64,000 nt of DNA from Candidatus Flexifilum breve (GCA_016717205.1 JADKGC010000008.1:124001-188000), one strand, 5' to 3'. Positions 1-8,437 are shown, counted from the first letter of the stretch. Numbers and translations are program-made. Notes: generated by a model from the sequence alone, not told the origin.

Positions 1-2
1 AC

Positions 3-47
3 CATGCTGCGCAGCGGGAACAAGTCATAGTCGTTCCCGCGCTGTAA
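3..47 (+). CDS. Possible 3' end of an upstream gene (partial)
   Basis: One frame open at the left edge reads HAAQREQVIVVPAL and stops at TAA (45-47), about ten bases before a terminator-like hairpin. This would suit the last codons of a gene lying mostly outside the window. Another frame stops at 28-30, so the choice rests only on the position of the hairpin. No function can be given. Confidence 0.25.
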   Translation, partial: HAAQREQVIVVPAL

Positions 48-54
48 GCCGGTC

Positions 55-83
55 AAAGGACGGGGACAGCCTCGTCCTTTTTG
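55..83 (+). terminator. Terminator-like hairpin
   Basis: AAGGACG and CGTCCTT arms are followed by a short T run ending near 82. It would end transcription of whatever lies left of the window, before the ccm promoter. Confidence 0.4.
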
Positions 84-96
84 ATTCTGGGAAAAG

Positions 97-240
97 CAGC
101 CTCACCCCCATCCCCTCTCCCTTAGGAGAGGGGAAACGGCGGACGCGCAGAAGCGTCTCCCTACGAAATAGGTTCGGGTTGGCGAGCGGGGTTTGCTCCC
201 CTCCCTGAATTCGGGGACGGGCCGGGGGTGGGGTCGGACA
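97..240. repeat. Palindromic intergenic repeats (CCCCTCTCC and CCTCCCTGAATTCGG types)
   Basis: Two members of the window-wide repeat families sit between the left-edge gene and the ccm promoter. The first is a CCTCACCCCC..CCCTCTCC/GGAGAGGGG palindrome (100-135). The second is a CCCTCCCTGAATTCGGGG..GGGGGTGGGG element (198-235). They can be translated as an apparent N-terminal extension of ccmE, but that reading is repeat DNA and not protein. Confidence 0.8.
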
Positions 241-293
241 CGGCAGATGCGAGCAGGCGTCAAAAGATTCAGCGAGCATTCAGCCGTCGTTCC

Positions 294-322
294 TTGTGAC
301 GGCGGTCACAATAGATTACAAT
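294..322 (+). promoter_or_regulatory. ccm promoter with a CRP/FNR-like palindrome over the -35 box
   Basis: TTGTGA (294-299) and TACAAT (317-322) are spaced by 17 bases, a good sigma70-type arrangement. The -35 box is the left arm of a perfect palindrome TTGTGAC-GGCG-GTCACAA (294-311), which matches TGTGA-N6-TCACA, the classical half-site layout of CRP/FNR-superfamily regulators. The ccmE start follows 48 bases later. Overlap with -35 suits a repressor or a class II-type activator. The regulator is not in the window. Confidence 0.6.
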
Positions 323-369
323 TATGCTCGTGCAAATTTGAAAAATTAGCGTTATGGGGAGTTCCCTTC

Positions 370-909
370 ATGGCAACGACATGGGAAAAGGGCGCTGTGT
401 CCGTCCCTGCCCGCCGCATGCGCAGCGGACAAGGTCAGCGGCTGAAATTCCTGATCGGCGGGCTGCTCATTCTCGGCGCGGTCGTCTACCTGATCATCTC
501 CGGTACCCTGACCGGCGCGCGCTTCTTCATCTCCGTGGACGAACTGCTGAGCAAACCGGACTACGTCGGGCAGACGGTGCGCATCACCGGGGCGGTGCTC
601 GGCGACTCGATTGTGTACGACGAAACCAACCTCACGATTGAATTCACCATCGCCAATGTGCAAGAACCCTACGACGATCTCGCGCTGGCGCTCAATCAGG
701 CCGTCAATAACCCGATGGCTAACCGCATCAACGTGCGCGTTGAGAATTCGGTGATGCCGGAACTGCTGCAAAATGAAGCACAGGCGATTTTGACCGGATC
801 GCTCGATGAAAACGGCGTGTTCCACGCGACCGAACTCAACCTCAAGTGCCCGTCGCGCTTTGTCGAAGGCGGGCCATCACAGGCCGAAATCGCCGAGATG
901 GGCGCATAG
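370..909 (+). CDS. ccmE: Cytochrome c maturation protein CcmE (periplasmic heme chaperone), Cys-type variant
   Basis: CcmE holds heme covalently outside the membrane and passes it from the CcmABCD exporter to CcmF/H for attachment to apocytochromes. The 179-residue product has one N-terminal membrane anchor (about residues 26-46) followed by the OB-fold domain, with FFISVDELL and the VRITGAVLGDS region of the family. The usual heme ligand motif HxxxY near the C-terminus is replaced by CPSRF in ELNLKCPSRF, so cysteine takes the heme-binding position and Phe the Tyr position. ATG 370 was chosen over upstream starts because GGGGAG lies 9 bases before it and the upstream extension is repeat DNA. 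It is the first gene of the ccm operon. Confidence 0.9.
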   Translation: MATTWEKGAVSVPARRMRSGQGQRLKFLIGGLLILGAVVYLIISGTLTGARFFISVDELLSKPDYVGQTVRITGAVLGDSIVYDETNLTIEFTIANVQEPYDDLALALNQAVNNPMANRINVRVENSVMPELLQNEAQAILTGSLDENGVFHATELNLKCPSRFVEGGPSQAEIAEMGA

Positions 910-930
910 ACCATGCGCGTTCTCTCTCAC

Positions 931-993
931 AAGGACGAGGCATGCCTCGTCCCTACACAACCAATTTTCGTAGGGACGAGGTATACCTCGTCC
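931..993. repeat. Two GGACGAGG palindromes between ccmE and ccmF
   Basis: AGGACGAGG-CATG-CCTCGTCC (932-950) and TAGGGACGAGG-TATA-CCTCGTCC (971-993) are two near-perfect inverted repeats of the same family, about 20 bases apart in the 106-base ccmE-ccmF gap. Each could form a hairpin in the polycistronic transcript. Confidence 0.85.
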
Positions 994-1015
994 TCAATAG
1001 TTACGAGTACCGCCC

Positions 1016-3109
1016 ATGCTCGCTGAAATCGGCCTTGTCACGCTGGGTCTGAGTTTCTTCGCGGCGATCTACGCGATCCTCGCGTCGGTCTACGGGGCGC
1101 GCATTCACAGCGAACGCGTGATCCTCACCGGGCGCAACGCCTCGCTGACCACCTTTCCGCTGCTGCTGCTGGCTTCGGCGGCGCTGCTGGCCGCGCTCAT
1201 GTCGCAGCAGTATCAGATCGGCTATGTGTGGCAGGTCAGCGACCCAAACACGCCGACGTTCTACCGCATTACGGCGCTGTGGGGCTCGCAGCAGGGGTCG
1301 CTCCTGTTCTGGTGCTTGCTGATGAGCCTGTTCACCTTCGTGGCGACGCTCATCAACTGGAAGCGCAACCGCCCGCTGATGCCCTACTTCATCGCCTACT
1401 GCATGGCGACGCTGGCCTTCTTCGTCGGGCTGGTGCTGTTCATGGAAAACCCGTTCGCGCGCTTCTGGATTACGCCGGATCTCGCGGCGAATGCCGCCGT
1501 CCCGACCTACCTGTTCATCCCGCCGGGGGCAGAACGTCCCGATCCGCTGCTGCTGGCACAGTCGGCGCGCGGGCTGAACATTCTGCTGCGCCACTTCGGC
1601 ATGATCATCCACCCGCCGATGCTGTACCTCGGCTTCGTCGGCTTCGTGATTCCGTTCGCGTTCGCGATGGCGGCGCTGGCCTCCGGCGATCTCTCGACCA
1701 ACTGGATCAAGGCGGCGCGGCGCTGGTCGCTGATCGCGTGGCTGTTCCTGTCGCTCGGGCTGCTGCTCGGCGGGCGCTGGGCGTATGACGTGCTCGGCTG
1801 GGGCGGCTACTGGGGCTGGGATCCAGTCGAAAATGCGGCCTTCATCCCGTGGCTGATCGGCACGGCCTTCCTGCACAGTGTGATGATTCAGGAAAAGCGC
1901 GGCATGCTCAAAGTGTGGAACATGGCGCTCGTCATCCTGACCTTCAGCGCGGTGATCTTCGGCACGTTCGCCACTCGTTCCGGCCTCGTCGAAAGCGTGC
2001 ACAGCTTCGCGCAGAGCGGCATCGGCGTACCGATGTTCCTGTTCTGGGGCGGCATGACGATTGTCTCGGTCGCGTTGATTTTGTGGCGCTGGAACACGGG
2101 CAAGCTGCGCGACGAGCACGGCTTCGCGGGCGTGCTCAGCCGCGAGTCGCTGTTCGTGCTCAACAACGTGGTGTTCGTCGCGCTGGCGCTGGCGATCTTC
2201 TGGGGCAGCTTCGGCGCGCCGATCCTCTCCGAACTCGCCATGAACACCGAGATCACGCTCGGCAAGCCGTACTTCTACAGCACGACCGTACCCCTGTTCG
2301 TGGCACTCTACATCCTCATGGGGATCGCGCCGCTTTCGGCATGGGGCGCAACGTCCGCGCGGCGTCTGGGTCGGCTGATGCTCGTCCCCGTCGCGCTCTC
2401 GCTGGTGACGCTGGTGATCGTCGCTGTGCTGTGGACGCGTGACGCAGGCGCGTTGTTCGGCTATGGCGTGGTGATCTTCGCGGGCTATGTCGCCGGTTAC
2501 GAGACGTATCGCGGCGCGGTGGCACGGCGCAAAAACACGGGCGAAGCCCTGCCGCTGGCGCTGCTGGCACTGTTCGGCAAGAACCGCCGCCGCTACGGGG
2601 GCTTCATTGTGCACCTCGGCATCACGGTGATCGGCATCGGCGTGATTGGCAGCACGCTGTTTCAGGTCGAAACGCAGCAGAACCTGCGCGCGGGTGAGGC
2701 GCTGGACTTCGGCGGCTATACCATGCGCTTCGACGGCCTTGACCGCAACCAGATCGCGGAGGACAACCGCGTGATGGACATCGCCAATCTCACACTGATC
2801 CGCGACGGACAAGAGATTGCGACGCTGCGACCACGGCACGACTTCTTCCCGCAGGCGCAGGATATGAACGTGATGAATATCGCCGGGGCGCACAGCACGG
2901 TCGAAAACGACTTCTATGTGCTGCTGGCCGCCTTCAGCGATGACGGTTCGACGGCGACGTTCAAGGTGTACATCAACCCGCTGATCAATTTGATCTGGTG
3001 GGGTGGCCTGATCCTGATCCTCGGCACGCTGATCTCGGTCGCCCCGAGCGAAAGCGTCCCGGCACGCGTGCGCGAATCGGCGGCACTCAAGGCGGGGGCA
3101 AGGGCATGA
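1016..3109 (+). CDS. ccmF: Cytochrome c heme lyase CcmF
   Basis: CcmF is the large integral membrane subunit of the heme ligation complex; it takes heme from CcmE and joins it to CxxCH motifs of apocytochromes with CcmH. The 697-residue protein has about 14-15 hydrophobic segments and the tryptophan-rich WWD signature as GGYWGWDPVENAAFIPWL near residues 258-275. Conserved histidines follow, as in FLHSVM. A hydrophilic C-terminal loop (about 560-640) precedes the last membrane helix, as in the family. Length is slightly above the usual 630-660. It lies between ccmE and ccmH in the same direction. A very long minus-strand reading frame opposite it is a codon-bias shadow. Confidence 0.95.
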   Translation: MLAEIGLVTLGLSFFAAIYAILASVYGARIHSERVILTGRNASLTTFPLLLLASAALLAALMSQQYQIGYVWQVSDPNTPTFYRITALWGSQQGSLLFWCLLMSLFTFVATLINWKRNRPLMPYFIAYCMATLAFFVGLVLFMENPFARFWITPDLAANAAVPTYLFIPPGAERPDPLLLAQSARGLNILLRHFGMIIHPPMLYLGFVGFVIPFAFAMAALASGDLSTNWIKAARRWSLIAWLFLSLGLLLGGRWAYDVLGWGGYWGWDPVENAAFIPWLIGTAFLHSVMIQEKRGMLKVWNMALVILTFSAVIFGTFATRSGLVESVHSFAQSGIGVPMFLFWGGMTIVSVALILWRWNTGKLRDEHGFAGVLSRESLFVLNNVVFVALALAIFWGSFGAPILSELAMNTEITLGKPYFYSTTVPLFVALYILMGIAPLSAWGATSARRLGRLMLVPVALSLVTLVIVAVLWTRDAGALFGYGVVIFAGYVAGYETYRGAVARRKNTGEALPLALLALFGKNRRRYGGFIVHLGITVIGIGVIGSTLFQVETQQNLRAGEALDFGGYTMRFDGLDRNQIAEDNRVMDIANLTLIRDGQEIATLRPRHDFFPQAQDMNVMNIAGAHSTVENDFYVLLAAFSDDGSTATFKVYINPLINLIWWGGLILILGTLISVAPSESVPARVRESAALKAGARA

Positions 3110-3117
3110 ATGATAAC

Positions 3118-3382
3118 CTCACCCCCCGGCCCCCTCTCCGTGGGGAGAGGGGGAGAAAACAAGTTAAAGCTCTCGCCTCACCCCTAAATCCCCTCTCCCA
3201 AGGGAGAGGGGACTTGAACAGGTCTCACCACCCCTCTCCGAGCGGAGAGGGGGACGGGGGGTGAGGCGATCTCTGCCCCCTGCCCCACGCCTCCGAATTC
3301 AGGGAGGGGGAACAGCAGACACGCCACGCCTCCCCTCTCCCCGCTTGCGTGGGGGTGAGAGGACGAGGCATGCCTCGTCCCT
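3118..3382. repeat. Cluster of palindromic repeats between ccmF and ccmH
   Basis: At least four CCCTCTCC/GGAGAGGGGG-type palindromes (3118-3155, 3178-3212, 3228-3268, 3325-3358) and one GGACGAGGCATGCCTCGTCC element (3361-3380) stand head to tail. The last ones run directly into the ccmH signal peptide codons, so no normal intergenic DNA is left there. Confidence 0.85.
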
Positions 3383-3803
3383 ACTGGCGTTATTTCTAGC
3401 CTTCCTGCTGATCGCTGCACCCGTGGCGGCGCAGATCGAGATCACGGCGGACGAGGTCAACAACGTCGCCAAGCAGTTGTACTGCCCCGTGTGCCCGAAT
3501 GAAACCCTCGATGTGTGCCAGACACAGGCCTGCGCCCAGTGGCGCGATGAGATCCGCACGCAGTTGAGCGAAGGCCAGAATGCCCAGCAGGTGATCGACT
3601 CGTTTGCGCGGCGCTACGGCGAACGCGTGCTCGCCACGCCGCAAGACCCGACGCTGCGCGCGCTGTCGCTCTATACGCCGTTTCTCCTCGCGGGGATCGC
3701 GCTGGTGATCGGCGCGATCACCTTTTTGCGCTGGACAACCAGAAAACCGCAGCCGCTCCGCGCGACTCCCCCTCTCTCTTCGGAGAGGGGGGTCGGGGGG
3801 TGA
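3345..3803 (+). CDS. ccmH: Cytochrome c maturation protein CcmH (apocytochrome thiol reductase)
   Basis: CcmH keeps the CxxCH cysteines of apocytochromes reduced for heme attachment. After a signal peptide (LLALFLAFLLIAAPVAAQ) the protein has the cysteine motif LYCPVCPNETLDVC followed by QTQACAQW, then a helical segment with EGQNAQQVIDSFARRYGERV and a C-terminal membrane helix. There is no in-frame ATG near the signal peptide, because repeat DNA occupies that place; TTG 3345 is a tentative start. At the other end the frame runs into another repeat, which supplies the TGA stop (3801-3803). A sequence resembling a CcmH tail, EDDAYRSLIERDLRD, follows in another frame (3802-3855). The thiol domain itself is intact. 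Confidence 0.85.
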   Translation: MRGGERTRHASSLLALFLAFLLIAAPVAAQIEITADEVNNVAKQLYCPVCPNETLDVCQTQACAQWRDEIRTQLSEGQNAQQVIDSFARRYGERVLATPQDPTLRALSLYTPFLLAGIALVIGAITFLRWTTRKPQPLRATPPLSSERGVGG

Positions 3804-3806
3804 GGT
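3768..3806. repeat. CCCTCTCT/GGAGAGGGG palindrome at the 3' end of ccmH
   Basis: The repeat encodes the last residues of the observed CcmH frame (TPPLSSERGVGG) and contains its stop codon inside the GGGGGGTGAGG end of the element. Confidence 0.85.
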
Positions 3807-3894
3807 TGAAGATGATGCTTATCGTTCGCTGATTGAACGCGATTTACGAGACTGACAGCACCCGACCGAGTAGATGAAACAGCGGTTACAACCG

Positions 3895-4470
3895 ATGAGT
3901 GATGATTTACTGGAACAACTTGAACAAACCGATACGTCAACGACGCGCCGCGGCCTCAGCACGGGCTCAATTGTGCTGCTGGCGGGCGTGATCGTCGCGG
4001 TGATTGTGGTCGGCATTGCCCTCTTGCGGCAGCAGCAAGCCCAGCCGACCAGCGGCCTCGCGCCGGACTTCACGATCACGACCTTCGACGGAGAGGAATT
4101 CCGCCTGTCCGAACAGCGCGGCCAGATCGTGGTGATCAACTTCTGGGCGAGCTGGTGCGGTCCCTGTCGCGAAGAAGCGCCCGCGCTCCAACGCATCTGG
4201 GAGCGCTATCGCGATCAGGGCGTGATCGTGCTCGGCGTGACCTACACTGATGAACCGGACGACTCGCTGGCTTTCATGCAGGAATTCGGCCTGACCTACC
4301 CGAACGCCGACGATGCCCGCTCGATTGTGAGCAACGATCTGTATCATATTCAGGGCGTACCGGAGACGTTCGTGATCGACCAGGAAGGCAACGTCGCTCA
4401 GTTTATCTACTCGGTCGTCAAAGAAGAAGAATTGACCGCTTTGATCGACCGCCTGCTCGCAGAGGCATAA
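3895..4470 (+). CDS. TlpA/ResA/CcmG-like membrane-anchored thioredoxin
   Basis: This protein probably acts outside the membrane as the thiol-disulfide reductant feeding CcmH or apocytochromes, the role of CcmG (DsbE) and ResA. One N-terminal helix (SIVLLAGVIVAVIVVGIALL) anchors it. The thioredoxin fold follows, with APDFTITTFDGEEFRLSE, the active site NFWASWCGPC, and the cis-Pro loop IQGVPETFVID. The start at ATG 3895 gives the normal length (191 residues); an in-frame ATG lies at 3874. Four bases separate it from the next gene, so it is part of the operon. Confidence 0.9.
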   Translation: MSDDLLEQLEQTDTSTTRRGLSTGSIVLLAGVIVAVIVVGIALLRQQQAQPTSGLAPDFTITTFDGEEFRLSEQRGQIVVINFWASWCGPCREEAPALQRIWERYRDQGVIVLGVTYTDEPDDSLAFMQEFGLTYPNADDARSIVSNDLYHIQGVPETFVIDQEGNVAQFIYSVVKEEELTALIDRLLAEA

Positions 4471-4473
4471 GGC

Positions 4474-4863
4474 ATGAGCATTGAAGGCGTGGTGTTCGGG
4501 CTGTTCATGATCGCGGTGGTGGCGCTGCTGATCGCGCTGCCGCTGTTCAGCCGCCCGCAGACCGATCAACTGGCGGACAAGCAGCGTGAACGCTTGCAGT
4601 TGTACTATGAGCGGGTGCTGCGCAACCTGCGCGATCTCGACGAGGATCACGCGCTCGGCAAAATCGAGGACGACGCCTACGGCGCAGAACGCGCGCTGTG
4701 GGTCGACCGCGGGGTGCAGGTGCTCAAAGCGTTGGATGTGCCCGCGGAACGCGCTATGATTGCGCCCACGCCCGCGGACGACGTGGCCGTCGACCGGGCG
4801 ATTGACGACGCGATCGAAGCGGCAATCCAGAGATACCGCGCTGAAAACAAGGTTGTTGAATGA
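4474..4863 (+). CDS. CcmI-like membrane protein of the cytochrome c maturation operon
   Basis: A 129-residue protein with one N-terminal membrane helix (VVFGLFMIAVVALLIALPLF) followed by a charged helical region with NLRDLDEDHALGKIEDDAYGAER. This pattern, a helix followed by a segment that dates back to the cytosolic LxDLxxDxxxGKI motif, is typical of the N-terminal part of CcmI-type assembly factors and of small proteins replacing CcmI in other phyla. TPR repeats of full CcmI are absent. Its stop overlaps the possible ATG of the next gene (ATGA, 4860-4863), a sign of coupled translation. Confidence 0.65.
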   Translation: MSIEGVVFGLFMIAVVALLIALPLFSRPQTDQLADKQRERLQLYYERVLRNLRDLDEDHALGKIEDDAYGAERALWVDRGVQVLKALDVPAERAMIAPTPADDVAVDRAIDDAIEAAIQRYRAENKVVE

Positions 4864-6966
4864 AATTAGGACAGAATCGACTCGCTCCTAGCGACCCCAC
4901 CCCCCAGCCCCTCCCCGAATTCGGGGAGGGGCGCCAACCGGAACGAGTCGCCGCCCCTCTCCCCGCTTGCGTGGGAGAGGGGTCGGGGGTGAGGGGCAGA
5001 TCGGGCGACCACACAGGGTCGCCCCTACATTTGTCATACGTGTTAATCATGGCGCTCACGTTGTTCCTCGCGGCGTGCGGGGGCTTGGGCGGGGAACCGC
5101 GCATCGTCGCGACGGTGCTGCCACCCACGCCGTTTGAAGCGCCGCCCCCGCAGGCCGCGCCCGATCTCGTGAATGGCGCGGCCATCTACCAGCAGAACTG
5201 CAAATGGTGCCACGGCGTGAGCGGCGCGGGCGATGGCGACATGGTCACGAGCGGTCAGGTGACCAACCCCGGCATCTTCACCGATCCGGCGACGGCCAGC
5301 GATCAGCGCCCGACCGAATGGTTCGGGACGATCACACTGGGGCGCATCGACAAGCTGATGCCGCCGTGGGGCGACGCGCTCACCGAGCAGCAGCGCTGGG
5401 ATGTCGCCCTTTACACCTACACCCTGCACTATGAGCGCGCGCGACTGGAACGCGGCGCGGAAGTGTGGGCGGCCAACTGCGTCGAATGCCACGGCGAGAG
5501 CGGACGCGGCGACGGCCCGCATGCTGCCGAACTCACGCGCCCGGTCGGCGACTTAACCGACCCGGCGACGATGGTCACACAAAATGATCAGGTGTACGCG
5601 ACGATCATCCGCGAGGGCGTGGGCGAAAACATGCCCGCCTTCCAGAACGAAATCTCCCCCGAAGACATCGCGGCGGTGGCGCAATATGCGCGCGCTGGCC
5701 TGGAGCGGTCTCGACGCGCTCGGTCAGCCCGTGATCCCGCCCGCCGTCAGCACGGAAGAAGCTCCCGCGCCCAACGCGACCGCCGAAGTCGGCGCAAGCG
5801 CTGATGCAACTGCGGAAGCCGCGGCGACAACCATCACGATCAGCGGGCAGGTGACGAATGGGAGCGCCACGGGAACTGTCCCCGCCGACGCGGAAGCTGT
5901 GCTCTTCATGTTTGACGCGACCTTCGCGCAGACGCAGACGACCGCGCCGATCAATGCGGACGGGAACTACACCTTCGCCAATGTGCCCTACGACGTGGCA
6001 AACGTGTACATCGTGACGATCAACTACCGCGACCGGGTGTTCGCCAGCGAGGTGCGCCGCGCCGAGTCGCTCACGCAGGACGCCGCCGATGGTCTGCTGG
6101 ATCTGCCGATCACGATCTACGAGCTGACCGAAGACCCGAGCGTCATCCAGATCACCGGGATGGTGAGCCAAGTATCGGTCGTCGGGGACAGCCTCGAAGT
6201 CGCACAGGTGATGACGCTCACCAACACGTCGGATCGCGCGTTCAGCAGCAGCCAAACGACTGAAGACGGACGCAATATCTCGGTGGTGCTTTCGCTGCCG
6301 CCGGGCGCGATTGTGGCGGGCTTGCCGGATGAGCAGCGCTACGTGGTCGCGGCGGAGCAGTTCGCCGTGCTCGACACGGTGCCCGTACTGCCCGGCGAAG
6401 ACCACCTGATCCAGTTGGTCTACCTGATCCCCTATGAAAACGACGCGATCATCGAACAACAGATGAATTACGCGGTGAATGGCGCGGTGCGCCTGCTCAT
6501 CCGTCCGGAGAGCGTGACCGTCACCAGCGATCAGCTCCCCGCGCTCGGCGTGGAGACGCTCGGCGGCAACCAGTACCGCTCGTTCGGCGCGGATCTGGCG
6601 CTCAGCGCGGGTGATGTCATCCGCTACGATTTGCGCGGCGCGGGCGTGGAGGTCGCGCAGACAGGCGAGCCATCGGTCGTCGATTCGAGCAATCTGCCGC
6701 TGATCGTGATCGCGTTCCTCGCCTTCGTCGCCGTGCTGATCAGCATGTCATATCTGCTTTACTACCGCTCGAAGCAGCAGCCCACCGCCAAACTGGCCGC
6801 TACGCCCGATGAAACGAAAGCCTCGGCGCTCGTGCAGTACCTGATCGCGCAGATCGCGCAGTTGGACGCGCGGCACGAAGCGGGCGACATCGGCGACGAC
6901 GAGTATCAGCAGCAGCGGGACAAACTCAAAGACGACCTGAAGCGCGCTATGGAAGATGCCCCATGA
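4860..6966 (+). CDS. Diheme c-type cytochrome lipoprotein with C-terminal membrane anchor (frameshifted)
   Basis: The first frame (to 5804) has a lipoprotein signal ending LFLAAC, then two cytochrome c domains with CKWCH and CVECH heme motifs and probable Met ligands in LMPPWGD and NMPAF. The second frame (from about 5686) continues with a beta-rich, carboxypeptidase-regulatory-like domain (ISGQVTNGSATG), a membrane helix (VIAFLAFVAVLISMSYLL) and a short coiled SHOCT-like tail. Adding one GC in the (GC)4 run at 5688-5695 joins the frames as AQYARALAWSGLDALG, so this is one gene broken by a two-base loss. ATG 4860 overlaps the previous stop. The codons between 4881 and about 5030 are palindromic repeats, so GTG 5040 or ATG 5049 just before the lipobox may be the working start. 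It ends in ATGA overlap with ccmA. Confidence 0.75.
4892..5032. repeat. Palindromic repeats inside the 5' region of the cytochrome gene
   Basis: Three elements follow each other: CCCTCCCCGAATTCGGGGAGGGG (palindrome), CCCCTCTCC..GGAGAGGGGTCGGGGGTGAGG, and GGGCGACC..GGTCGCCCCTAC. They keep an open frame between the overlapping ATG at 4860 and the lipoprotein signal peptide. Confidence 0.8.
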
Positions 6967-7665
6967 TTATCGAAACGCACGCCCTCACCAAAGCTTACGG
7001 GCTGCAGCCCGTCCTCAGAAAGATCGACCTCGGCATTGAGCGCGGCGAATTCGTCGCGCTGCTCGGCGCGAACGGCAGCGGCAAATCGACGCTGCTGCGC
7101 CTGCTGTGCGCGCTCACCAAACCGACCGCCGGGAGCATCAAGGTCGGCGGGTGGGAACTGCCCAAAGAGGCCGCCGCCGTCCGCTCACAGATCGGGCTGG
7201 TCAGCCACAAATCGTTGGTCTATGACAACCTGACCGCCATCGAAAACCTGCGCTTTTTCGCGTGTGTACGGCCTCGACGATATCGACGGACGCATCAAAC
7301 GCGGGCTCGAGCGCGTGGGATTGGGCAAACGCGGCGGCGACCTCGTGCGCACCTATTCGCGCGGCATGCTGCAGCGCCTGAGCATCGCCCGCGCGCTGAT
7401 CCACAACCCGGATGTGCTGCTGCTTGACGAGCCGTACACCGGGCTGGATCAAGACGCGTCCGGCATCCTCGATAGTCTGCTCGTGCAAGCGCACGGTGAC
7501 GGCAAGACGATCATCATGGTGACGCACGAACTCGACCGGGCGCAGCGTTTGGCCCAGCGCGCCATCATCATTTCACGGGGGGCGATTGTGCTCGACGCGC
7601 CCATGAGCAGCATTGAATATTTACCCGCGCGCTACACCGAAGTCACAGGCATGACCACCCGATGA
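6963..7665 (+). CDS. ccmA: Heme exporter ATP-binding protein CcmA (frameshifted)
   Basis: CcmA is the ATPase of the CcmABCD complex that releases holo-CcmE. The first frame holds the Walker A motif LLGANGSGKSTLLRLL and the Q-loop IGLVSHKSLVYDNLTAIENL. The second, from about 7264, holds the signature TYSRGMLQRLSIARAL, Walker B DVLLLDEPYTGLD and the switch His MVTHELDRA. Together they make a normal 230-residue CcmA. The join lies in an alternating tract at 7259-7266; adding one CG (or GT) restores FFARVYGLDD. The start overlaps the previous stop and the end lies 4 bases from ccmB. An intact exporter is expected in the living cell, so the shift may be an assembly error. Confidence 0.85.
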
Positions 7666-8339
7666 AAACTCGCTTCTTTGCCGTCGTCTCCGCCATCATC
7701 CGCAAAGACCTGCAAGCGGAACTCCGCAGTCGGGAGCTCATCGGGTCGATGGGCTTGTTTGCACTCCTGAGCGTCCTCATCTTCTCGTTCGCGCTGGAAC
7801 TCGACCGCATCGCCCGCGTCGAAGCCATCAGCGGCGTACTATGGGTGACGATTGTCTTCTCCAGCATCCTCGGGCTGAATCGCAGCATGGCAATGGAGCG
7901 CGATCAGGGCAACCTCGAAGCCCTGCTGATCGCGCCGATTGACCGCGGGGCGATCTTCGTCGGCAAGCTGATCGGTAACTTCCTGTTCACGCTGACGGTC
8001 GGCGCGGTGCTGCTGCCGCTCATGACCATCCTGTACAACCTCTCGCTGATCACGCCCATGCTCATCCTGACGCTGCTGCTCGGCATTCTCGGCTTCACCG
8101 TGATCGGTACGCTGCTGGCCGGGATGACGGTGCAAACCCGCGCCCGTGACGCGCTGCTGCCCATCGTCATGATGCCGGTCGCGCTGCCGCTGCTGCTGTT
8201 GGCCGTGCGGGCCACGACGGGCATCATCAACGCCGCGCCGGAAGATCAATGGCTGGCGTTCGTGCAGATTCTCGGCGTGCTGGATCTGGTGTTTCTGGGG
8301 GTGTGCTTCCTGCTGTTCGACTTTGTGATCGAGGAGTAA
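7662..8339 (+). CDS. ccmB: Heme exporter permease CcmB
   Basis: CcmB is the membrane subunit that pairs with CcmA. The 225-residue protein has six hydrophobic segments and the family start FAVVSAIIRKDLQAELRSRE, the SSILGLNRSMAMERDQGNLEALL region and LLLPLMTILYNL further on. Length is normal (about 220). It overlaps ccmA by four bases (ATGA), so the two are translationally coupled. Confidence 0.93.
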   Translation: MKTRFFAVVSAIIRKDLQAELRSRELIGSMGLFALLSVLIFSFALELDRIARVEAISGVLWVTIVFSSILGLNRSMAMERDQGNLEALLIAPIDRGAIFVGKLIGNFLFTLTVGAVLLPLMTILYNLSLITPMLILTLLLGILGFTVIGTLLAGMTVQTRARDALLPIVMMPVALPLLLLAVRATTGIINAAPEDQWLAFVQILGVLDLVFLGVCFLLFDFVIEE

Positions 8340-8349
8340 GGATCAACGC

Positions 8350-8402
8350 CGCCTCACCCCCTCACCCCCAACCCCTCTCCCACGCAAGCGGGGAGAGGGG
8401 AG
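8350..8402. repeat. CCTCACCCCC..GGAGAGGGG palindrome between ccmB and ccmC
   Basis: CCTCACCCCCTCACCCCCAACCCCTCTCC followed by ACGCAAGCGGGGAGAGGGG is one palindromic repeat of the common family. It splits the ccm operon just before a possible internal promoter. Confidence 0.8.
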
Positions 8403-8409
8403 ACGCTTA

Positions 8410-8437
8410 TTGTAATTTTGTGTAGATATGCTAAGAT
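8410..8437 (+). promoter_or_regulatory. Possible internal promoter for ccmC-ccmD
   Basis: TTGTAA (8410-8415) and TAAGAT (8432-8437) with 16 bases between them lie in a locally AT-rich stretch right after the repeat and 41 bases before the ccmC start. It could keep ccmC and ccmD expressed if transcripts end at the repeat hairpin. Confidence 0.4.

Noticed and set aside
193..369. N-terminal extension of CcmE
   Set aside because: The extension is coded by palindromic repeats and crosses the promoter; ATG 370 has the ribosome site.
1001..2893. A 630-codon minus-strand reading frame opposite ccmF
   Set aside because: It is rich in Arg, His, Gln and Glu with no domain, and lies exactly opposite a certain ccmF. 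It is a shadow caused by GC-rich third positions.
3108..3382. Repeat array between ccmF and ccmH as a CRISPR
   Set aside because: Units are palindromic, of unequal length and lack constant spacers; no cas genes are near.
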